DNA from: Agapetus fuscipes
Lineage: Eukaryota > Arthropoda > Insecta > Trichoptera > Glossosomatidae
Length of the DNA stretch: 64,000 nucleotides
Reading direction: 5' to 3'
NCBI GenBank assembly: GCA_951799405.1
Contig: OX637344.1
Coordinates: 12,028,001 to 12,092,000, forward strand
Positions 55,820-64,000 of the stretch are shown piece by piece. The first letter of the stretch is position 1, and every line of letters begins with the position of its first letter. Made by a program: the position numbers and the translations under genes. The notes under the pieces are model-generated. The model ran no database searches, was not told where the DNA came from, and worked only from the letters and a program-made list of their open reading frames with translations.

Positions 55820-55864
55820 GTCCGTCCGTCCGTCCGTCCGTCCGTCCGTCCGTCCGTCCGTCCG
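55820..55864 (+). repeat. (TCCG)n microsatellite, 11 units
   Basis: Uninterrupted TCCG repeats, followed by tccgtatggatgtatgtatg. Confidence 0.97.
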
Positions 55865-55980
55865 TATGGATGTATGTATGTCCCAGCCGGAACTACTGAT
55901 CGTAGAGACACCAATTTTTGGATTTAGAGAATTGACAACCACAGATTTTGATGGGCTGACTGGCATGGCACCACCCTGAA

Positions 55981-57000
55981 AATTCAAGATGGCTGCCATA
56001 CAAAAAAAACATAAAATTGCACTTTTCTCAAAAACGGCTCTAACGATTTTCTTTAAAATTTCAGTGTGGTCGTTGCTTAAATTGTCGCGAAGAAAATTTG
56101 TTATGGCAACACTCTTCCCAACCTGCGTCTATGAGTTGCCATATGAAAGAAAAAAACGATTGTGATTATCTCGGAAATGGCTGGGTTGACAAAAAAAAAA
56201 TGTTCTACAATATTACGCGCAATATTAATGTATACAAAAATTTAAAGAAAACTATAAAAAATTTTTTACTTAAAGTACCGTTTACACGATCTCAAAATTT
56301 TCATCGAAAATATTAAAAAGACCCATAAAAACGCAATTTTGTAAAACTTTTTTTAGGTTCACAACAAAGAAAAATTTATAAACTTCTTTGCACTATAATT
56401 TGTTTTTCACTGTTTTGAGAATTCAAGATGGCTTCCAAAGAGGAGAAAACTTCAAATGCGATTTTCTCAAAAACGGCTCTAAAGATTTTTTTTAAATTTT
56501 CAGTAAAGTAGTTGCTTGATACATTCTTACCAAATTTAGTTATGGCAACATTCTTGCTAATCTGCGTCTATGAGTTGCCATATGAAAAAAATAAACAATT
56601 GTGATTTTCTCAGAAGTGAAAGCTTTGACAAAAAAGATATGTTCTACAATTTTATACGTTACATCAAATTCTATATAAAAATTAAATAACTTTTTTGAAA
56701 ATAAAAACATAAAGGGCCGTTTACATGATATAAAAAATTGAAATTAAAAGGCTACAAAAACCCATCAGAACGCAAAAAACTTTTATGCTTCTTAACTTTA
56801 TCAGAAAAAACTTTTTTATCACTATAATTCATTGTGAAACATTTTTCAAATTTTAGAAAATTCAAGATGGCTTTGGAACAGCTGAAAATTTCAAATGAGA
56901 TTTTCTCAAAAACGGCTCCTACGATTTTCTTTATTTTTTTTTTGCATAATCGTCATTATAATACTGCTATGTAACAACAATAACCATTACCTCATAATTT
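55981..57000 (+). repeat. 439-bp tandem repeat, 2.3 units
   Basis: aattcaagatggct starts at about 55981, 56420 and 56859 (439 bp apart each time). It is followed in all three units by ttctcaaaaacggctc, and in the first two by gcgtctatgagttgccatat. Confidence 0.92.
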
Positions 57001-57002
57001 TC

Positions 57003-57560
57003 TTTGTTTTGGGGGTTGCGATACAAGAGAAAAAAATAATTTAAAATTTCTCGGCAGAGAAAGGGTTAACTAAAAAATAATGTACTACAATTGAAAATCT
57101 TTTATATATACCTACATACATGAATCATTACTTTTTTCAAAAAAATATTATAAAGTATAGCCACCATACAAAGTGACAAATTTTCATACAAAAAATTATT
57201 GTAATACTTTTGGTAGCAAAACGTCTAATACCCATAAATAAACCTACATAACAATTCGCTCAATCAATTGCTATATAACAACAATAAGCATTGCCTCTTA
57301 ATACTCTTTGTTTTGGGGGTTGCCATACAAGAGAAAACAATATTGTAAATTTTCCCGGCAGAGAACGGGTTAACTAAAAAATAATGTTCGACAATTGAAA
57401 AGCTCTTATATATACCTACATACATTAATCATTACTTTTTTCAAATAAATATTATAAGGTGTAGCCACCGTACAAAGTGACAAATTTTAATACAAAAATA
57501 ATTGTAATATTCTTGGTACTAAAACGCCTAATATAAAATACTAGGCTACGAGTCTTAAAA
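57003..57560 (+). repeat. 304-bp tandem repeat, two units
   Basis: tttgttttgggggttgc occurs at 57003 and 57307. Each is followed by gcagagaa(a/c)gggttaacta and ttatatatacctacatacat, and by tacaaagtgacaaatttt. Confidence 0.92.
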
Positions 57561-58164
57561 TCTAGTAAGTTGTACCCATATAATAATCAATCATAACTTT
57601 CCAAAATATCAATGAAAAGTATAGGTACCCACCAAACAAAGTGTTAGTTTTGATACAAACGGGATCAATGATAAAACTGCAAAAAGACGATTGCTTAAAA
57701 AGATTAGCTTCATTACTTACACACAACTAAATGTTTTGTTATGAAAATTGGCTATGACCTAAACATGACCGTATTTTGTGCTATAAAGTCCTGTGCAATC
57801 CACTGTACAATTTATTTTTCTTTTAAATCCTAGTTTTTTTCACGTCACGATAATTTAATTCGTTTATTTTGAGTAATTTTAATTTAATGGTAAAAAGTAC
57901 ATGAACTGTCAAAGGGATACATTATTATAAAAGACACAAGACGGTTGGAAATGATTTTCTTGTCGTTTGATTTAAACCGCCCGATGCAATATAACAATAA
58001 AAAGTACACTTTATTGATAACTTCCATGCAGTAATTTTCTTTTCTTAGCATAATACACAAGAAACCAGCCGAGCGCATCTCCTTTGTCTAAATGCAATTC
58101 TTCATACATAAAAAAATCTTGAAAAAAATATTAAAGATTGAACGGCAAGAAAATGGCCGTGCAC
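57561..58164. other. Intronic DNA, no feature seen
   Basis: No recognised repeat or exon. Confidence 0.4.
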
Positions 58165-58290
58165 TGTATCCCGAGTATAACCATGACACACCATAGCGTT
58201 TTACCAGAAATTAATGTAAACTAAAACGCTAATAGGGAGCACTTTTTTAGTTTCCATCTATTTTTTGTTAAACGTCATATTTGAGTTTAA
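58165..58290 (+). repeat. RepH foldback element
   Basis: ccatagcgttttaccagaaa, actaaaacgctaatagggag, tagtttccatctattttttg. Confidence 0.65.
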
Positions 58291-58521
58291 AAGTTTTTTT
58301 TTTCTTAAGACCGCCCACCTTTTAACGCGATTATTGATGCATATCTAGTGTTATTCTTATATCAACAAAGAATATATTTTGTGAACTTTGTGTCGGATTT
58401 TTTCATTTTTTATTTTTCGACTTTTTGCTGGCGTGTTTAACCAACATCCTCAGGAGACCTTGCTGAATAGTATTTAAGAAAGAACTGTGTATTACATTTG
58501 CGTTTCGTTTTAGTATCACGT

Positions 58522-58768
58522 CGCACGCTTAATAATAAAGAGCAATAACTCAAAAAACAAGAATGTTGGGAAATCACGTTTGAAGTTCAGACAACCAGTA
58601 CAACTTGTATGGGATGAAAAAGGCGACCTATATTTTATCTCGGTCATATTCGTCCAAATTGAACGGCTGTCGCATTCTACCTATTCTTCTCGCATTGTTT
58701 TTGCGTTTTATTACAAAATCTCGATTTTCTTAATTTTTGAGTTATTTCTCTTTATTATTAAACGTGCG
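58522..58768 (-). mobile_element. RepE 247-bp MITE, copy 3
   Basis: Opposite orientation to the other two, same length. Ends cgcacgcttaataataaaga and ctttattattaaacgtgcg. Flanks acgt (58518-58521) and acat (58769-58772), so one target base has changed since insertion. Confidence 0.95.
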
Positions 58769-58930
58769 ACATGTTGATTTTTGTAAAAAAAATCTAAGAA
58801 ATATTAGTAACTTTCTTGTATAAACTTTTTTTGTCTTTTTCTCAGTTTAACCACTATGGTGTTTATTTATTTAAAAAATATATTTTCTAAGATATAATAT
58901 GTTCGCATATAGGTACATATGCTGATACAT

Positions 58931-59210
58931 ACTGGTCTTGAGTCTAGTGGTTAACGCTACGGACTCATAAATGAATCGACAAAAGTTCGGTTCACGGCGG
59001 AGCACAAAAAAAATATTAATTTGTGAAACCTGGTAGAAAAATTCATGTGCCTTTACCAAAGACCGGCCCTCAAGGGTCCATCCAGCCTTACAGCAACTGG
59101 GTCTTGCTTGTGAATTGACGCATTCTACATTGACGACCAAGCTCGCAGAGGACTTGAGATGGAATACACTCAAAAGCAGTGCACACCTAATAAATCATCC
59201 TAATAATATC
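58931..59210 (+). mobile_element. RepA tRNA-derived SINE, full length
   Basis: actggtcttgagtctagtgg head (B box degraded), ggcggagcacaaaaaaaata, agcaactgggtcttgcttgt, and a tail acctaataaatcatcctaat. Confidence 0.88.
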
Positions 59211-59559
59211 ATTGTTACATTTATAGTAAGAAAATTATTTTGATTACAAAGTTATATTAAATTTCACAATATATATTTGTTTGAGTTGGAGATAACAAAA
59301 CAAGATGAGTGAGAATGAAATGACTCAAGGAATGAGTCAATGACTTAAAACTTTGAGTCAGCAATACTTAGAGATGTATTTTAGATTTTCTGAGTAGAAG
59401 TGACAAAAGGGTGATATTTTGTGTAATACTATTAAATACAGTGACGTCCACAGCATTTAAGCCGTGGGTAGGAAGAAATATTACATTTTTACGGTTTCCC
59501 AAAAAGCAGGAATATACGAGTACATATTAATGAAATCTACGATAAGTTTGGAGTATTAT
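59211..59559. other. Intronic DNA, no feature seen
   Basis: No repeat recognised. Confidence 0.4.
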
Positions 59560-59680
59560 AATTCTGGATTTGAAATTAACACCAAAACGGGAAATACTTT
59601 CTGACATCGTTTGTGGGAATCAAACTCTAGCCCTCTAGCTTTGAATTCTTATGTTATACAACTTAACTGATGACCTTACT
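59560..59680 (-). repeat. RepB fragment, head half
   Basis: tttgaaattaacaccaaaac, gggaaatactttctgac, and a degraded head reaching acttaactgatgacc. Confidence 0.7.
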
Positions 59681-59809
59681 AAAGCCTTAATAAAAGGATA
59701 ATTAACAGAAGGAAAATGTGAAGAAAAATCTCCTTGAACAGGCAGCGGTGGCTGCGGTTAATAAAGGTGACCAAGACCCATCCAGGGCTGTCGTGCCAGT
59801 GATGGTAAG

Positions 59810-60080
59810 CAAAGCAACTAAGCTACACTTATAGTGAAGCTCCTTACCGCGTTCTCTCCGAAGGAGTTGCAATAGGTGATTGGAACCTACTTATTTTTAC
59901 TAGAGAATTAGACCGGCCTTACGCCAACCAATTCAGTGTAGGTTTCCCAGCTCCGAAGCGGGCTGGTACTCATTTATTGTGAAGGCTGAGGTATTTTATT
60001 TTGGGTTTGAAATGAACACCGAAACAGGAAATAATTTCTGATACCCTCCACGGTGGGATTCGAACCCGAGCTCTCGGCAA
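59810..60080 (-). mobile_element. RepB SINE, nearly full length
   Basis: caactaagctacacttatag, cttacgccaaccaattcagt, ccacggtgggattcgaaccc (B box, reversed). The distal head is replaced by an (ATG)n microsatellite at 60082-60102. Confidence 0.9.
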
Positions 60081-60081
60081 C

Positions 60082-60102
60082 ATGATGATGATGATGATGA
60101 TG
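60082..60102. repeat. (ATG)n microsatellite
   Basis: About seven ATG/TGA units at the broken end of RepB. Confidence 0.9.
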
Positions 60103-60444
60103 AATACAAAAAAATTACATATCGCCAATAATAATGCAATCTAATCGTGGGAAAACAATTGGCCAATCATGCCATTTTGTTCGTTTTCTTGGTTCTCCCA
60201 GACACGGTTCGCGCATACATGGATGCATTCCGCATGTCATGGAATGGGTATAGCGTCCGGAAATCTCGACTTGTTTAATGGCTAATGACTGCTCATATTT
60301 CGCGATTATATATTATTATTTATTACCCACTCGCGTTGAAGAAAAATGCAATACATCTTTGTCTCTACGTATTGTTAGCTACTTACGTCTTAAATAAAAC
60401 TATAACTCAGTAGAAGCAATCAGAATTGTAGGCCTATAGGAAAT
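60103..60444. other. Intronic DNA, no feature seen
   Basis: No repeat recognised. Confidence 0.4.
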
Positions 60445-60696
60445 ATATCGCCACCTTAAGGGTAAAAATGAATACTGATTTGAGAAATCGTGGTTAAAAC
60501 ATTGTATTGGGTGTAACTTCTTATAGTAAGTGAACTGTTTATAAGAAAGTGCTCATGACAAACTTCTAAACTACAGGATTTTCCAACTTTGTTGGTGTTT
60601 TCTCTTGTAGAAAATAGGAAAAAGGTGCATTTATCTGAGAAACTCATGTTAGCTTAATATGTCACTTATTCAGGTTTACCTTTAAGGTATCGATAT
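60445..60696 (-). mobile_element. RepI MITE-like element, best copy
   Basis: Ends atatcgccaccttaagggta and tacctttaaggtatcgatat, inverted relative to each other over about 22 bp. Interior reversed (ggtgttttctcttgtagaaa). Confidence 0.88.
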
Positions 60697-60748
60697 ATTC
60701 AAAAATACATACACATAGATATTATATCACAAAATACAAGCTACTGAG

Positions 60749-61000
60749 CTACACACATAATATAACTTCTTGCCGCGTTTTCTCCGAATACGTCGCATCT
60801 GGTGAGTGGAGCCTATTTATTTTTACATGTAAGGGAGCAGGCCTTACGTCAATCATCTCAGTTTAAATTGGGATTTTCCAACTCCCGACCTGTTCGTACC
60901 GGTACTCATTTCTTGTGATGGCTGAGTAAACGTTGCCGGTATTTAATTTTGGGTCTGAAATAAACACCAAAACGGGTAATCATTTCCGAAATCCTCTTGT
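60749..61000 (-). mobile_element. RepB SINE, head missing
   Basis: taacttcttgccgcgttttc, agcctatttatttttacatg, ccttacgtcaatcatctc, aacaccaaaacgggtaatca. It stops before the tRNA-like head. Confidence 0.85.
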
Positions 61001-61005
61001 CCTCT

Positions 61006-61085
61006 TGAAAATGACGTTAGCAAGTCGAAAGTACTTGAGGTGAAATGAATGTTTCAATTTGTAAAGTAAAACTTTGTGTTTTTTA
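61006..61085 (+). repeat. RepF half copy
   Basis: aagtcgaaagtacttgaggt and agtaaaactttgtgtttttt correspond to the right arm of RepF. Confidence 0.55.
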
Positions 61086-61499
61086 ACAAAAAATTATAGC
61101 TTTCATAAAAATTAATTTTCACGGGTAAAACAACACACAAACTCTAAAAACTTTATTGATTATTGTTAATTTGAAATTATATAAACATTATGTAACCTCT
61201 TTAGTCGCATAAAATGTCAACAGCAATACACTAAATCTGTTACGAGTTGAACAAATGATTTTCTCGCCATGTCTCTAGCTCGTTTCCCACATTATTTACG
61301 TTTTCTAAAATATTGTCACTACAATACAGAGCTCTCATTCTTTTGTTTACTTTTGTGTCAAATTTCATCATAAAAGATATATCGTTTCATACGATTCTAA
61401 CCTGGCTCCTCATCTGTAAAAATAAATAGTGGATTTCCTTTGTCCCTAGTCTCTACTCTAGGGCTGAACATGCACAAAAATGTAATTTGTTGTGTATGT
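61086..61499. other. Intronic DNA, no feature seen
   Basis: No repeat recognised. Confidence 0.4.
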
Positions 61500-61757
61500 T
61501 CCTTGATTTATAGGTTGGTATGCGGCTGACCACCCATACTGTAAAAAATGGCTCACTATGTCAATGTCATCCCTGCTTCAGGGAAGGTCGGCAAGAGTTG
61601 CAGGGCTTATGTTCATTTAAGATTGGGTTTTTTATATTGTAGGTCCACATGCGGCATGTGTAAGCGCGAAATTATGCATGTCTGCTTGTGGGAATGCATT
61701 TAATATGAATCTCAAATGATATATATCTTTGCAGCTTAGATTTAGATTTAGATTTTT
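61500..61757 (+). mobile_element. RepC SINE-like repeat, full length (reference copy)
   Basis: ttccttgatttataggttgg at the start, cacccatactgtaaaaaatg, cttcagggaaggtcggcaag, gtccacatgcggcatgtgta, gcttgtgggaatgcatttaa, and a tail gcttagatttagatttagat. No A or B box is visible. Confidence 0.93.
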
Positions 61758-62599
61758 AGACAGGACATACAGTCATACTTCAATATTAATTGAAAAACTA
61801 CTTTATACATCAAATCTGTCATTAGATGTCACTGTATGTGTATTTTACGATGCTGTGAAATAATAAATAATATTATCTAGAATATATTTTTTTATTTATT
61901 GTGAGTGAAAATCTATGACGTCATCCAGCCAAAGAAAACTTAGAATGCGCAGAATCCATTCTTCAAACAACAACAAATGTGTACAACTTATTAAGCGTTT
62001 TTTACACGCATATGCAGCATGTGTGTGCGCAGGGTTAAACGTTCAACAAAATGTATGTACGACTCACAATTTACACCACATAAAGATTTGTAAAACCACT
62101 CGGCATGGGAGCGATCTGCATAATTGTAAAATATGCAAACAAATTAATAGATGCGCAGGCATGCCAACTTAATAGCACGGTGCGCATATAAAGAAAATAA
62201 AATGTATATTTTTATTAATTAATACATACACTAAGAGGGTAATAATTATACGAATGCAACTTCTAGGCATATGCAATATTATTTAAATGCATATTTAATA
62301 GTTAGTTCTTTCTTTGTGTTCACCAATTCTCTTAAAGTAGCTGACTTTAAGATGATGTTAAATAATAATAATAATAATTGTAATTGTAATAATAATAGAA
62401 ACGTGTTCATGAAATATAATGAATTTTGACTAGAATTTCAGTGTGTAGGTATTAGTGAGTGGGAAAAATTAAAATTATAATTAAAAATATTGGCATGTTC
62501 AAGTGAATGTAAGGCTGATTTGATATATGTAATTCTGTTTTTATCTCTTATTGTTTGGTGTCATTACGGTTATCATGATTATTTTAAGAGGTTTTTATA
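61758..62599. other. Intronic DNA, no firm feature
   Basis: An 85-codon plus-strand frame (61915-62172, start MTSSSQRKLRMRR) resembles nothing I know. A small AAT repeat at 62361-62377. Confidence 0.4.
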
Positions 62600-62886
62600 T
62601 TTTATATTTTGTGTTTGAAAAAAAAAAAAAAAAAAATCTTACTATCATTAGTATTTATATTTATTTCTTTTTTTTATTTTAATACTTATATTTAATGTCA
62701 ACATTGTATGAAAAAATATCTTACTGTCATTAGTATTTATATTTATATTCTTTTTTATATTCTTTTTATTTTTAATACTTATATTTAATGTCAACATTGT
62801 AATTGGGAAGGTACAACATCAATTGTATATATTTTTATTTTTGTTTTATATATTTTAATGTATTTTCCTGTTTTGTTGAATAAATT

Positions 62887-62923
<37 letters not shown>
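62600..62923 (+). repeat. Duplicated A/T-rich block ending in poly(A)
   Basis: tactatcattagtatttata and tactgtcattagtatttata head two units about 83 bp apart, both with cttatatttaatgtcaacat. An aataaa at 62879-62884 precedes 33 A (62891-62923), the look of a retroposed 3' end. Confidence 0.65.
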
Positions 62924-62924
<1 letters not shown>

Positions 62925-62984
62925 ACCTACAACCCCCAACTTTAAATTAATGATGCAAAAATTAAAATATAAATTTTCTTCACT

Positions 62985-63025
62985 AGTTAATTTATTTCCT
63001 CGAGCGCTTTCAGCATTTTGTGTAG
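62985..63025 (+). repeat. RepF half copy
   Basis: gttaatttatttcctcgagc then gctttcag matches the left arm of RepF. Confidence 0.55.
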
Positions 63026-63097
63026 AATGTGATTCTTAAGGTAATTTCATTGAAATATCATCTTTGAATCAAATGTGATTTAAAAAATGTATTATGG

Positions 63098-63343
63098 TCC
63101 TTGACTTAAAGGTTGGTATGTGGCTGACCACCCATGCTGTAGAAAATAGTTCACTTGGCCAATGTCACCCCTATTTCAGGGAAGTTCGGCAAGAGTTGCA
63201 GGGTGTATGTTCATTTGACATTTGGGTTGTTATGTTGTAGGTTCACATGCGGCATGTACAAGCGCGAACTTATACGTGTTAGCTTGTGAAAATGCATATA
63301 ATGTGAATCCCCAATGTAACATATCTTTGCAACTTAGATTAGA
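63098..63343 (+). mobile_element. RepC SINE-like repeat, full length
   Basis: ccttgacttaaaggttggta, cacccatgctgtagaaaata, tttcagggaagttcggcaag, gcggcatgtacaagcgcgaa, tctttgcaacttagattaga. Confidence 0.92.
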
Positions 63344-64000
63344 CGGTAGATAATACAAACAAGCATTGGGGGGGGGGGGACTCGTCACATTCATACTATG
63401 CATTCTTCGAATCTTGTCACATTCAAATCACGAACATTTCGATTCTCGTCACATTCACAGAAATGATTGACAGGCTTGTATATTATCCGAGTATCCGAGT
63501 ATAACAATACGTGTCTTTCACCCAAAGAGAAGGCGTACCAACCTACCAAGGCGACAACAACAATTACGGAATAATTGACATTGTGCGAGTGGCATGCCTG
63601 ACATTGATTTGATGTCGATTCAATAAAGACACTTAACTCCACTACCGGGGTGGCTATAGGGGGGGTGGTGATGATGATGATAGAACTCGTTCTTGTCAAT
63701 TAGTGCTTCAATTTCAAGATGAATTTCATTGTTAAGGAATATTGATCTGAAAAAATAAATTATTAATAGAAAGATTTATTTTAGGACTGCTGTTTTTGTA
63801 AAATGTAATAAACTCAAAAAATAATAGCCATTTTTAAAATATTTTTTAGGGTATCCCTGTTAAAACAGTGAAAGTCCATTGTATTGTTTTTATATAAATT
63901 CAATAGGAAAAACTAAGTTTAAATTCATTTTTGTTTATTTTTTTAATCTTATGTTTTTATAAAATTTTGTCTATTAATTTTTGTTTTGAAAAAAAATGTG
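63344..64000. other. Intronic DNA, no firm feature
   Basis: Short G-runs at 63369-63380 and 63659-63667. No repeat family or exon recognised up to the right edge. Confidence 0.4.

Larger units (their letters stand above)
55703..57560 (+). mobile_element. Composite tandem-repeat element of unknown class (~1.86 kb)
   Basis: Begins agcagtccgaaggactgtta and contains gaggtttcaacggaaatgag and ctgcaccaggacatgc, a (TCCG)n array, three 439-bp units and two 304-bp units. The leader is of a kind I remember from non-coding arthropod repeats, but I cannot name the family. No coding frame, terminal inverted repeats or target duplication found. Confidence 0.6.
4865..64000 (+). other. ct: Very long intron downstream of the cut exon (partial)
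   Basis: From the donor at 4865 to the right edge I find no further exon of the same gene: nothing continues the coiled-coil (expected to begin Ile-x-Gln-Leu-Val-Glu), and there is no Cut repeat or homeodomain. The whole stretch is repeat mosaic and AT-rich DNA. Short missed exons are possible. Confidence 0.65.

Noticed and set aside
1..64000. LTR retrotransposons or endogenous viral sequences
   Set aside because: I found no LTR pairs, primer-binding sites, integrase, protease or envelope-like sequence.

Overview
The window is eukaryotic nuclear DNA, almost certainly from an arthropod and probably an insect. It is AT-rich, has no long open reading frames, and is packed with tRNA-derived SINEs, short inverted-repeat DNA elements (MITEs) and decayed LINE ends. 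The species cannot be named from the sequence alone.

The only confident host coding sequence is one internal exon at 4622-4864 (+ strand, 81 codons, phase 0 at both ends, good AG and GT splice sites). Its first ~17 and last ~11 residues match the N-terminal coiled-coil of the Cut/CUX (CCAAT-displacement) homeodomain transcription factors. Between them lies a low-complexity Gly/Ser/Pro/Asn insert. No other Cut exon was found, so 1-4621 and 4865-64000 are best read as two introns of a cut orthologue, the downstream one at least 59 kb long.

Repeat names below are local. RepA, RepB and RepD are SINEs with tRNA-like heads (A and B boxes). RepC is the commonest family: about 30 full or partial copies of a ~250-bp SINE-like unit with an (AGATT)n tail and no visible pol III box. 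RepE is a 247-bp MITE with ~30-bp inverted ends and a 4-bp target duplication, present three times at identical length, once inside a RepC copy and once inside a RepD copy. RepF, RepH, RepI, RepL, RepM, RepN and RepO are lesser foldback or dispersed families. Identifiable transposon remnants are: a PIF/Harbinger element (50866-51524) with 3-bp target duplications and pieces of two genes; a hAT-type MITE (35288-35503) with an 8-bp target duplication, inserted in a LINE remnant; a THAP-domain start codon region (3690-4004); and LINE C-terminal ends at 24130-24500, 34440-34900, 35113-35535, 38537-38645 and 39055-39412.

Layout: 1-4621 upstream intron; 4622-4864 exon; 4865-5312 tandem duplication directly behind the donor site; 5313-12400 sparse repeats with a perfect-arm hairpin at 6642-6866; 12425-16121 minisatellites and clustered RepC; 16767-27000 dense SINE/MITE/LINE mosaic with a GC-rich island at 19436-19740; 28400-30400 nearly featureless AT-rich DNA; 30400-49500 a second dense mosaic; 49870-51960 GC-elevated DNA around the Harbinger element; 55184-57560 a dimeric SINE followed by a tandem-repeat composite; 58165-64000 further SINEs and MITEs and a 33-bp poly(A) tract. 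The GC-elevated, repeat-free islands are the best candidates for cis-regulatory DNA of the host gene, but this is inference only.
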